Shown here piece after piece: positions 6,453 to 13,307 of a stretch of DNA of 14,493 nt (its first letter is position 1; the number at the start of each line of letters is the position of its first letter). The DNA is from Paratractidigestivibacter sp963658035. Lineage in GTDB: Bacteria; Actinomycetota; Coriobacteriia; Coriobacteriales; Atopobiaceae. Below the pieces are notes generated by a model, which was not told where the DNA came from, did not search any database, and saw nothing but the letters and a program-made list of their open reading frames with translations. The stretch spans positions 1-14,493 of the forward strand of contig CAVKOL010000055.1 in NCBI GenBank assembly GCA_963658035.1, given 5' to 3'. Position numbers and translations under genes: made by a program.

Positions 6453-6454
6453 CC

Positions 6455-7078
6455 ATGACCCAGAAGACCACCCAGACCGACCGCGCCCAGATGACCGAGA
6501 AAGAGAAGATGCTGGCGTACATGCTCTATGACGCCAACTACGACGAGGAGCTGGCCGCCGACCGCGCAAAGGCCAAGGACCTGTGCTGGGAGTACAACAA
6601 CCTGCGCCCGTCTGATGCCGAGAAGCGCGACGAGGTCATGCGCCGCATCTTGGGCAAGGTCGCCGACACCTTCACCATCGAGCCAACCTTTTGGTGCGAC
6701 TACGGCTACAACATCGAGGTGGGCCACAACTTCTACGCCAACCACGGCATGGTGATCTTGGACGCGGCCAAGGTTACCTTTGGCGACAACGTCTTCATCG
6801 CGCCCGGCTGCGGCTTCTACACCTCGGGCCACCCCATCGACGCCGAGCGCCGCAATCGCGGCCTCGAGTACGCCTATCCCATCACGGTGGGCGACGACGT
6901 CTGGATCGGCGCGGGCGTGCAGGTTATGCCCGGCGTCACGATTGGCAGCAACGTCGTGATCGGCGGCGGCAGCGTCGTGGTCAAGGACATCCCCAGCAAC
7001 TCGGTGGCGGTGGGCAACCCCTGCCACGTCATCCGCCAGATCACCGACGCGGATAAGGAGACCTGCTGGGACCTCTAG
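6455..7078 (+). CDS. Maltose/galactoside-type sugar O-acetyltransferase (copy 2)
   Basis: A 207-residue paralogue of the preceding protein. The N-terminal acetyltransferase-associated domain is visible (EKEKMLAYMLYDANYDEEL, 15-33), followed by hexapeptide repeats from about 70 to 178. H126 in SGHPIDAERR is the catalytic histidine and N96 in FYANHG matches the conserved Asn; this copy is closer to the canonical motif than copy 1, which has NHSID. A GGAG ribosome-binding site lies inside the last codons of copy 1, 8 bases before the ATG; the internal ATG at 6491 has no such site. The pair looks like a tandem duplication that has diverged, perhaps to give different acceptors or a mixed trimer. 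The acceptor is unknown. Confidence 0.94.
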   Translation: MTQKTTQTDRAQMTEKEKMLAYMLYDANYDEELAADRAKAKDLCWEYNNLRPSDAEKRDEVMRRILGKVADTFTIEPTFWCDYGYNIEVGHNFYANHGMVILDAAKVTFGDNVFIAPGCGFYTSGHPIDAERRNRGLEYAYPITVGDDVWIGAGVQVMPGVTIGSNVVIGGGSVVVKDIPSNSVAVGNPCHVIRQITDADKETCWDL

Positions 7079-7137
7079 GCCCGGCCCGCGTGCACGTCGA
7101 GAAGACCCGCCCGCCCCGCGACAATCCGCAACAAGAA

Positions 7138-7180
7138 GAGCCCCCGAGCGCGAATAAACCGCAGCTCGGGGGCTCGTTTT
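7138..7180. terminator. Bidirectional terminator between acetyltransferase and YhgE/Pip genes
   Basis: gagcccccgagc (7138-7149) and gctcgggggctc (7164-7175) form a perfect 12-bp stem with a 14-base loop, followed on the plus strand by GTTTT and on the minus strand by TTCTTGTTG. It lies between the convergent acetyltransferase and YhgE/Pip units and could serve both. Confidence 0.85.
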
Positions 7181-7226
7181 GTGGGGGGCGAGACAGGCGC
7201 GCCGCGCGATCTTCTCGCCGCCTGCC

Positions 7227-9455
7227 CTACATGACCTTGGTGGACTCCAGCTTGTGCTCCATCCACTCGGTGAGGCGGATCACCGGCTTGCGCAGCAGCA
7301 GGCCCAGCAAAAGCGAGGGCACGATGTAGCTCAAAAGCATGAGCAGCTCCTGCCAAAAATCGCCGTTGTACAGGCCAAACATGGCCGCGCGCATGGCGTT
7401 TTCGGAGTGGACGAAGGGCAGGAACGGGTAGACCTTCTGGAAGGCCTCGGGCAACATCTGCACCGGGAAGGTGCCGCCCGAGCCCGCGACCTGGATGACC
7501 ATCAAGACGACGGCGATTGCCTTGCCCACGTCGCCGAAGCTCGCCGTCAAGGCATAGATGATGTTGATGAAGACGAAGCTCGCGGCCCAGCCTGCCAAAA
7601 GGAAGAGACCGGGGTTGGCGCACTGGACGCCCAGGAAGTAGAGGTCGCCCAAGAGGATGACGCTCGACTGGATGAAGCCGATCACCAGGAAGAAGACGAT
7701 GCGGCCCAGGTAGCCGTGGCGGGGCTTTAGGCCCAGCTCCTCGCAGGCCTTCTCGCTGGGGTTGCAGCGCACCAGGGCCGCCAGGACCACTCCGCCGATC
7801 CAGATGGCCAAGGTGGTGTAGAAGGGCGCCATGGCGCTGCCGTTGTTCTCGATGGCGTAAAGCGGGTTGCGGTCCATCTCGACAGGGGAGCTCACGAAGG
7901 CGGCCAAGGCGTCGGGGCCCTCGGTCAAGATGGTGCGGACCTTCTGCATGTCGTCGGACTCGACCGCCTCGGTGAGGCTGCCCTTGAGGTCGCAGATTTT
8001 CGCGGCGGCCTGGTCGAGCTTGTCGGCCGTCTGGTCAAGGCGCTCCTTGGCGTGCGCCAGCGAGCTCACGGCGTCGCTCGAGGTGGTCTTGACCGACTCC
8101 AGGGTGCCCGAGAGCTTAGTGGCGATGTCGTCGGCCTTGGTCGCGGCCTCGTTGATGCTGCTAGAAAGAGTACCCAGCGACCCCTTGACGTTGTTCTCGT
8201 AGTCGGTTTGGGCGGCGGCGAGAGAACCCTTGGCCTCGGCGACGACGCGGCTCACGGTCTCGCGGGCGCTCTGGGCGTCCGCGGTGCCCTGGTCGAGGTC
8301 GCTTGCCGACTTGTTGAGCTGCTCTGCCAGGGTGCGCATGCGCTTCTCGGCGTCCTGGGCGCGCTCCTGGAACTCAAGCACGTTGTCGCGGGTGTCCTGT
8401 ACAACGTTGTACGTGGACGTGCCCTCCTCGACCTTGGCCATGACCTCGTCCAGCTTGTCGGCCGCGTCTCCCAGCTTCTTGTCGAAGTCGGCCATCTTGT
8501 CGGCGGCCTGCGTGGCCGCGTCGGCGGCCTGGGTAAGGCCGTCCTTCATCTTGTCGGTCTGGCCCTGCGCCTTGTCAAAGGCCTCGTTGACCTGCGTCTC
8601 GACCTTCTCGATGGCCGTCTGGCTCGAGGAAAGCGCGCTGTTGAGGGTGCTCACGGTGCCGTCGAAGGCAGTTCCCAGGCTGCTCACGTTGTTGGCCGTG
8701 TCGCGCAGCATGTTGCCGGCGTCCAGCGTGGCCGAAAGCGAGCTGGCCGAGGCGCTGCTCGTCGTGTCCATAAGCGACTGCGTGGAGGCGGCCAGGGTCG
8801 AGAAGGAGCGAAGGCTCGCCGAGGTGGAGTTCAGGGTGGCCGCGGAGCTGTCCAGCGCGGTGTCGAGCTTCTCGGTGAAGGCCGAGAGGTTGTCGTCGGT
8901 GAGATAGTCCGAGAACTCGCTTAAGATGCCCGCGCCCACCGTGGTCACCGATTTGGCAAACGACTCGTCGATGTCTTGTTGCACGGCGGTCGAGGCCTTG
9001 TTGGTCACGATGGCGGCGATCGCGTTTTGCTTCTCGTTTTGGTAGAAGCGCACCTGCGGGCGCACCGAGGCGGTGGTGGCGACGCTCAGCATGTTGGCGG
9101 TGAAGTCCTCGGGAAAGACGATGGCCGCGTAGTACTCGCCGCTCTTGACGCCCTCGATGGCCTCTTCCTCGCTGGTCACGATGTAGCCGATGGAGGTGGA
9201 GCCCTGCAGGTCGGAGACCATGCGCTCGCCCATGTTGATGTTCACGGGGAGAAGGTCGCTGGTGTAGCCGGCGTCGGAGTTGGCAAGAGCCACCTTGAGG
9301 TTGCTGGTGTTGCCGTAGGGGTCCCAGGAGCCGGCGATGTTGAACCAGGCGTAGAAGCAGGGCACGACGATCATGCCCACGCACACGACCAGGCTGATGA
9401 CGTTGGCAAAGACGTGGCTGGCGTCGCGACGGATCAAGGCAAAGATCTTACTCAT
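7227..9455 (-). CDS. YhgE/Pip-family membrane protein (short paralogue)
   Basis: A 742-residue membrane protein of the YhgE/Pip family (related to Lactococcus phage-infection protein Pip and Bacillus YhgE/YueB). One N-terminal helix (15-38) runs into the hallmark FYAWFNIAGSWDPYGNTSNL (34-53). An extracytoplasmic region follows, with a long low-complexity helical section rich in Ala, Ser, Thr, Asp and Lys (about 185-510), likely coiled coil. The signature PLYAIENNGSAMAPFYTTLA (531-550) leads into five more helices (about 544-562, 584-606, 615-640, 644-662, 703-722), an ABC-2-permease-like module without an ATPase nearby. The start codon overlaps the stop of the larger paralogue by 4 bases (ATGA), so the two are translationally coupled. 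Roles reported for relatives include phage adsorption, secretion and efflux; none can be assigned here. Confidence 0.93.
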   Translation of the reverse strand: MSKIFALIRRDASHVFANVISLVVCVGMIVVPCFYAWFNIAGSWDPYGNTSNLKVALANSDAGYTSDLLPVNINMGERMVSDLQGSTSIGYIVTSEEEAIEGVKSGEYYAAIVFPEDFTANMLSVATTASVRPQVRFYQNEKQNAIAAIVTNKASTAVQQDIDESFAKSVTTVGAGILSEFSDYLTDDNLSAFTEKLDTALDSSAATLNSTSASLRSFSTLAASTQSLMDTTSSASASSLSATLDAGNMLRDTANNVSSLGTAFDGTVSTLNSALSSSQTAIEKVETQVNEAFDKAQGQTDKMKDGLTQAADAATQAADKMADFDKKLGDAADKLDEVMAKVEEGTSTYNVVQDTRDNVLEFQERAQDAEKRMRTLAEQLNKSASDLDQGTADAQSARETVSRVVAEAKGSLAAAQTDYENNVKGSLGTLSSSINEAATKADDIATKLSGTLESVKTTSSDAVSSLAHAKERLDQTADKLDQAAAKICDLKGSLTEAVESDDMQKVRTILTEGPDALAAFVSSPVEMDRNPLYAIENNGSAMAPFYTTLAIWIGGVVLAALVRCNPSEKACEELGLKPRHGYLGRIVFFLVIGFIQSSVILLGDLYFLGVQCANPGLFLLAGWAASFVFINIIYALTASFGDVGKAIAVVLMVIQVAGSGGTFPVQMLPEAFQKVYPFLPFVHSENAMRAAMFGLYNGDFWQELLMLLSYIVPSLLLGLLLRKPVIRLTEWMEHKLESTKVM

Positions 9456-12211
9456 CGCGCATCACCGCCTTTCTCGCCAAGGTCTCGCACGGCGGTGTCG
9501 CCGGCAGCGGTCGCGTCTGCGCCGTCTGCGGGCGCGTCGGTGTCGTTGTTCTCATCGCTTCCTTTTGCACGGGGGATCACGAGGCGCGCGAGGGGAATGG
9601 TCTTCTCGCGGCGCATCTTCTCGAAGGGGGCAAAGGCCAAAAGCTCTTCCTTGAGCTCGTCGCCCAGCATGCCGTAGAGCTCCTCTTGGCTCATCTCGGC
9701 CAGGTGGGTCTTCTCGGACACGCGGTTGTGGAAGTACTCGACCACGATCAAGAACGTGCAGATGATCAGCAGCGACAGGACCCACAGCATGAGCATCAAG
9801 AACTTGGCCGGGTGGATGAACATCAAGGCGAGAAGGACCAGCGGCACCACGATCAGGGCCGCAAAGCCGCGGCGGATCAAGACGGGGTAGGCCAGCTCGA
9901 AGCCGGCGGCGGTCTCGAGGAAGGTCTCCTTGTAGCCCTCGGAGTCCATGAGGGCCTTGACGATGGTCGAGAGCCTGAAGTGCGGGTTGGTCATGCCGGT
10001 GCGCTCGGCGATCATCATGTCGGTCTCGGCGAGCTTCTTGTCAAAGAGGTTGTTGATGTTCAACAGGTGGCGGCGGGCCGTCACGCCGATGAGCAGCGCC
10101 GGAATCAGGTAGACGAGAAGGACGGCGAGGTTTTGGGCGTAGTAGTTGCCGTAGAAGCCGGCGATCGCCTCGCGCATGGCGTTGATGCCGTAGGTGAAGG
10201 GAAGCCAGGGGTTCAAGGCTTGGAAGAAGCCGGGCTGCATCTCGATGGGGTAGAGGCCCGAGGCGCCCGGGATCTGCAGGACGACGATTAGGACGCCCAG
10301 CGCCTTGCCGATGTGCTTGAAGGCGATGGAGAGGGCATAGATGAAGAAGACGTAGACGAAGGACTCGACCAGGCCCGCGAAGACGAAGGCCACAGGCGAC
10401 AGGCACTGGATGCCCAGGCAGATGTCGCCGATGCAGCAGATCAGCGCCTGCAGCTGGCCGATGAGGTTAAGCAAAAGCCAGCGGCCAAAGAAGCCCTGCC
10501 AGGGCTTGAAGTCGCCGATCTCCTCGTCGTCGACCTCCAACTTGTAGATGGCGACAAGGACAAAGCCGCCGACCCACAGGGCCAGGTTGGTGTAGAAGGG
10601 GGCAACGCCGCTGCCGTAGTTCTCGACGGGGAAGATCGACTCGGTGACGAGCTCGGCGGGCGAGCCCAGGAAGTCGCCGACGCTCTCGGCGTTGAGGTCC
10701 AGCACGTTGGAAATGCCGGCGTAGGTCTCGGCGGCGGCCACGGCGCTCACGTCGTTGGCGAGGTTTAAGATCTTCTCGGCCGCGGCGGTAAGCGACGAGG
10801 ACGTGGAGTCAAGCGACGAGTCGCACTGGCTCAAGACGGCGTCGAGGCTTGCCAGCGTGGTGTCTGCCTGCGAGAGCATGGTGGGCAGGGTAGAGGTGGT
10901 GCCCACGACCTGGCCGCCAAAGGTGGCGAAGCTGTCCAGGGTCGTGTTGACCGCGGGCAGCACGTCGCTGTTGACCGAGGCCGAGACGCTGTTCAAGCCG
11001 CTGACGCTGGTCTGGATGACGTCGTTCACGTTGGACGAGAGCTGCGAGACGCTGTCGTTTCCGGCCTTGATGGAATCGGAGAAGGACTTCAAGGTGTCGA
11101 CCTTGGCGCCCGTCTGGGTGTCCAGGGAGTCGAGCGAGGTGAGCGCGGCGTCGATGGCCTCGATGGCCGCCTGCTTGCCGGTGACGGAGTCGTCGAGCTT
11201 CTCGAGCTTGTTGTACTTAAGACGCTCGAGCGAGGTGCGCAGGTCGGCGAAGGTGTTGGTGCGAAGGTTGCCGATCTGGGTCACGGCCGAGTCGAGCTCG
11301 CCCTGCGCCCAGCCGATGTTGCTGGTGATCTGCGAGATGTCGTAGGTCAACTGCGCCGAGACGCCGCTGATGGCCTGGGCGCCGGCGCTGGTGCTGGAGG
11401 TGAGCTGCGAGGCCAGGTTGCCCACGCTGGTGCGGGTGGAGGCCAAATCGTCCAGGGCGGTGGAGAGCTTGTTGCTCACGTCGGTCGCGCCCTGCGAGAG
11501 ATCCTGGGTGGACTGGCGAGCAGAACTGATGGTGTCGCGGCTCGTCTGGATCGAGGAGTGGACGTTTGAGACGTCGGCCGCCAGGGTGGTGAGGGACTCG
11601 GAGACCTCGCGCAGGTCGGCTGCCACCGAGTCGCGCGTGGAGTTGATGGAGCCCGCGGCGTCGGTCGCGACGCCCTGGAGCTTCTCGGTGACGACCTTGC
11701 CCACGGTGTCCACGAACTCGTTTGAGATCTGGTTCTCGAGGGTAGTCGAGCCGGTGTCGGTCACCTTGGGCACGACTGCGTTGACCTTCTCGTTGACGTA
11801 ATAAGCGATGTGGGCCTTGTTGGTGCTTCCGTTGAGGACGTCTGCCAAGGTCGAGGTGAAGTCCTCGGGGATGATGAAGGCGGCGTAGTAGGTGCCTGCC
11901 TCAACACCCTCCAAGGCCTCGTTTTGGTCGTCGACGAACTGCCAACCCAGCTGGGTGTTCTCCTCAAGGCGCTCGCGGATCATGTCGCCGGCGTTGGTGT
12001 AGCCCATGTCCGAGACGTCGGCGCCCTTGTCCTGGATGCACACGGCGATGGGCACCGTCGAGGTGTTCTCGTAGGGGTCCCAGTTGGCCAGGATGTTGAA
12101 CCAGGCGTAGAGCGAGGGGATGATCGCGACGCCTATCGTGACGATGATCGCCACGGGGTTCTTGAGAAGTCGCTTGAGGTCGCGAAGGAAGATCTGCAGT
12201 ACTTTTCGCAC
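9452..12211 (-). CDS. YhgE/Pip-family membrane protein (long paralogue with extra C-terminal domain)
   Basis: A 919-residue YhgE/Pip protein. It begins RKVLQIFLRDLKRLLKNPVA and continues into SLYAWFNILANWDPYENTS, the family N-terminus. A long Ser/Thr/Asp-rich helical region follows, then NYGSGVAPFYTNLALWVGG and the multi-helix C-terminal module. The GTG at 12211-12209 is chosen because AAGAAGGG lies 8 bases upstream and the protein then aligns with family N-termini; an in-frame TTG at 12307 would add 32 residues overlapping the promoter region. Unlike its neighbour, it continues about 208 residues past the conserved module (from about 712), with a hydrophobic hairpin (about 778-826), a charged helical stretch and an acidic disordered tail (about 882-919). 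First gene of the two-gene unit and divergent from a TetR regulator. Confidence 0.92.
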   Translation of the reverse strand: MRKVLQIFLRDLKRLLKNPVAIIVTIGVAIIPSLYAWFNILANWDPYENTSTVPIAVCIQDKGADVSDMGYTNAGDMIRERLEENTQLGWQFVDDQNEALEGVEAGTYYAAFIIPEDFTSTLADVLNGSTNKAHIAYYVNEKVNAVVPKVTDTGSTTLENQISNEFVDTVGKVVTEKLQGVATDAAGSINSTRDSVAADLREVSESLTTLAADVSNVHSSIQTSRDTISSARQSTQDLSQGATDVSNKLSTALDDLASTRTSVGNLASQLTSSTSAGAQAISGVSAQLTYDISQITSNIGWAQGELDSAVTQIGNLRTNTFADLRTSLERLKYNKLEKLDDSVTGKQAAIEAIDAALTSLDSLDTQTGAKVDTLKSFSDSIKAGNDSVSQLSSNVNDVIQTSVSGLNSVSASVNSDVLPAVNTTLDSFATFGGQVVGTTSTLPTMLSQADTTLASLDAVLSQCDSSLDSTSSSLTAAAEKILNLANDVSAVAAAETYAGISNVLDLNAESVGDFLGSPAELVTESIFPVENYGSGVAPFYTNLALWVGGFVLVAIYKLEVDDEEIGDFKPWQGFFGRWLLLNLIGQLQALICCIGDICLGIQCLSPVAFVFAGLVESFVYVFFIYALSIAFKHIGKALGVLIVVLQIPGASGLYPIEMQPGFFQALNPWLPFTYGINAMREAIAGFYGNYYAQNLAVLLVYLIPALLIGVTARRHLLNINNLFDKKLAETDMMIAERTGMTNPHFRLSTIVKALMDSEGYKETFLETAAGFELAYPVLIRRGFAALIVVPLVLLALMFIHPAKFLMLMLWVLSLLIICTFLIVVEYFHNRVSEKTHLAEMSQEELYGMLGDELKEELLAFAPFEKMRREKTIPLARLVIPRAKGSDENNDTDAPADGADATAAGDTAVRDLGEKGGDAR

Positions 12212-12269
12212 GAGGCGGGCCCTTCTTTTGCGGCGGCGCGTTTCTTCGCCGACGGTTTTCCTTACATTA

Positions 12270-12290
12270 TTTATAGTCGTTAGACGAACG
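12270..12290 (-). promoter_or_regulatory. Candidate -10 element and small dyad for the YhgE/Pip operon
   Basis: On the minus strand TATAAA (12275-12270) resembles a -10 box about 60 bases before the chosen GTG; the -35 position is poor. Directly upstream is a dyad CGTT-5-AACG (12278-12290), and the words gttag/ctaa recur at 12279-12283 and 12294-12303. This arrangement is compatible with activator- or repressor-controlled initiation, but no site is strong. Confidence 0.35.
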
Positions 12291-12403
12291 AAAGTTAGCC
12301 TAAGCAATTTTCGCCTTTATGACTGTATCCTGCTTGGGCCCGCGGTATTCGTCTCAGTCTAGTTTTTTTGAAATGTTCTCAAAAATTTCTAAACTCCGAT
12401 TCT

Positions 12404-12430
12404 AAAGCGATGGTATGATTCCATCGTTTT
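12404..12430 (+). promoter_or_regulatory. Probable TetR operator overlapping its own -10
   Basis: An extended dyad has arms aaagcgatgg (12404-12413) and ccatcgtttt (12421-12430) around a 7-base centre; nine of ten positions are complementary, the exception being G12407 opposite T12427. The centre holds TATGAT (12414-12419), a five-of-six -10 match, 32 bases before the regulator's ATG. A repressor bound here would block its own promoter, the usual autoregulation of TetR proteins. An AT-rich stretch with gaaat/atttc arms lies just upstream (12370-12389). Confidence 0.6.
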
Positions 12431-12451
12431 GCATGGGGAGAAGGGACGACC

Positions 12452-13192
12452 ATGGGCTTGCTTGATGAAAACGCGGCCACAGAGATAGCCCGCTCGGTGC
12501 GCGGCGCCCGAGAGGCGGCCAAAGGCGCGGTCGAAGACGTCGTGTCTCGCCAGGCCACGCGCCTGCGCTCGGACATCAAGACCCGTAAAAGCGCGGCTAC
12601 CCGCGAGCGCATCATGGCCGCGGCGACCGAGCTCATGATCGAGTCGGGCGGCACCGATTTCCAGATGAGCGAGGTCTCTTCTCGCTGCAACATGTCCAAG
12701 GGCTCCCTGTACTATTACTTTGCCGACAAAAACGCCCTGGTCCAGTCGATCTTCGACCGCTCGGTCGACGATTTGGTCGACCAGATCGAGGGCGCGGTTG
12801 CCAAGGCCCCTTCGGCGTTGGAGTCCATCACCCGCCTGTCGCACGTGCTTTCTGCCGGCATGCGCCCGGGAAGCCCGCTGGCCCTTGCCATGACGCGCGA
12901 GCTTTTGGAGTCCAACGAGTGCGTGCTTCCCAGCGTCGAGACGCGTCTTGCCCGCATCATCTCGATCCTCTCGGCGCAGTTCGACCGCGCCAAGGAGGAG
13001 GGCGTGGTGCGCAAGGACATCGACAGCCGCCTGGGCGCCATCGCGATCGCAGGCGCCTTCACCTTCGCCGTGCTGGAGCGCCCGGCAGACGACATCTTAG
13101 AGAACACCGAGGACTTCTCGTCCAAGCTGGTGCGGCTGGCCTTTGTGGGCATGGGCACCGAGAAGGGCAAGGAGCAGCTGGGCTTCGCGTAA
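12452..13192 (+). CDS. TetR/AcrR-family transcriptional regulator
   Basis: A 246-residue regulator. The TetR DNA-binding domain spans about residues 49-95: RERIMAAATELMIESG, then the helix-turn-helix MSEVSSRCNMSKGSLYYYF with the characteristic glycine and tyrosines. The C-terminal part is helical and variable, as expected for the ligand-binding domain. A 48-residue N-terminal extension precedes the domain; it is supported by the GGGGAGAAGGG ribosome-binding site about 6 bases before ATG 12452, and the next ATG (residue 55) falls inside helix 1, so the extension is probably real. It is transcribed divergently from the YhgE/Pip pair, which it probably regulates, as is common for such neighbours. 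The ligand is unknown. Confidence 0.93.
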   Translation: MGLLDENAATEIARSVRGAREAAKGAVEDVVSRQATRLRSDIKTRKSAATRERIMAAATELMIESGGTDFQMSEVSSRCNMSKGSLYYYFADKNALVQSIFDRSVDDLVDQIEGAVAKAPSALESITRLSHVLSAGMRPGSPLALAMTRELLESNECVLPSVETRLARIISILSAQFDRAKEEGVVRKDIDSRLGAIAIAGAFTFAVLERPADDILENTEDFSSKLVRLAFVGMGTEKGKEQLGFA

Positions 13193-13224
13193 GGGCGGGC
13201 GCCGCGATTGCGCCTGGCCCTTTT
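13191..13224 (+). terminator. Terminator after the TetR gene
   Basis: aagggcgggcgc (13191-13202) pairs with gcgcctggccctt (13210-13222), a 12-bp stem with one bulged G and one G-U pair around a 7-base loop, followed by TTTT. It overlaps the TetR stop codon and separates that gene from metK. Confidence 0.7.
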
Positions 13225-13307
13225 GGGTATGAAAGCCAAGGCAATGGCCGGGTGTCTGACCTGCCCGGTTGAATAAGCGTGACTGCAGCAAGAAAGGAAG
13301 TCTTAGC
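13225..13307 (+). other. metK leader with small hairpins; no confident riboswitch
   Basis: Two short stems are visible: gcca/tggc (near 13235-13248) and ccgggt/gcccgg (near 13249-13269). Downstream, GACT and AGTC (about 13281-13302) could enclose the Shine-Dalgarno AAAGGAAG. The tail TTGAATAAGCGTGA, after a CGGGTG...TGACC stretch, loosely recalls the 3' part of actinobacterial SAM-IV aptamers, but the 5' half needed for the outer stem is not evident. No good promoter was found. Confidence 0.3.

Noticed and set aside
5649..6569. 5' extension of the gltX frame by about 300 codons
   Set aside because: The extension crosses the opposite acetyltransferase gene and promoter region and has no synthetase similarity; ATG 5648 has a good ribosome-binding site and the family N-terminus.
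7480..8750. Repetitive-looking sequence in the YhgE/Pip gene as possible DNA repeats
   Set aside because: The pattern comes from Ala/Ser/Thr/Lys/Asp heptad-like coiled-coil coding sequence; no exact DNA repeat unit was found.
12212..12307. TTG start 32 codons upstream for the long YhgE/Pip protein
   Set aside because: The added segment overlaps the putative -10 and lacks a ribosome-binding site; the GTG at 12211 has AAGAAGGG at proper spacing and gives the family N-terminus.
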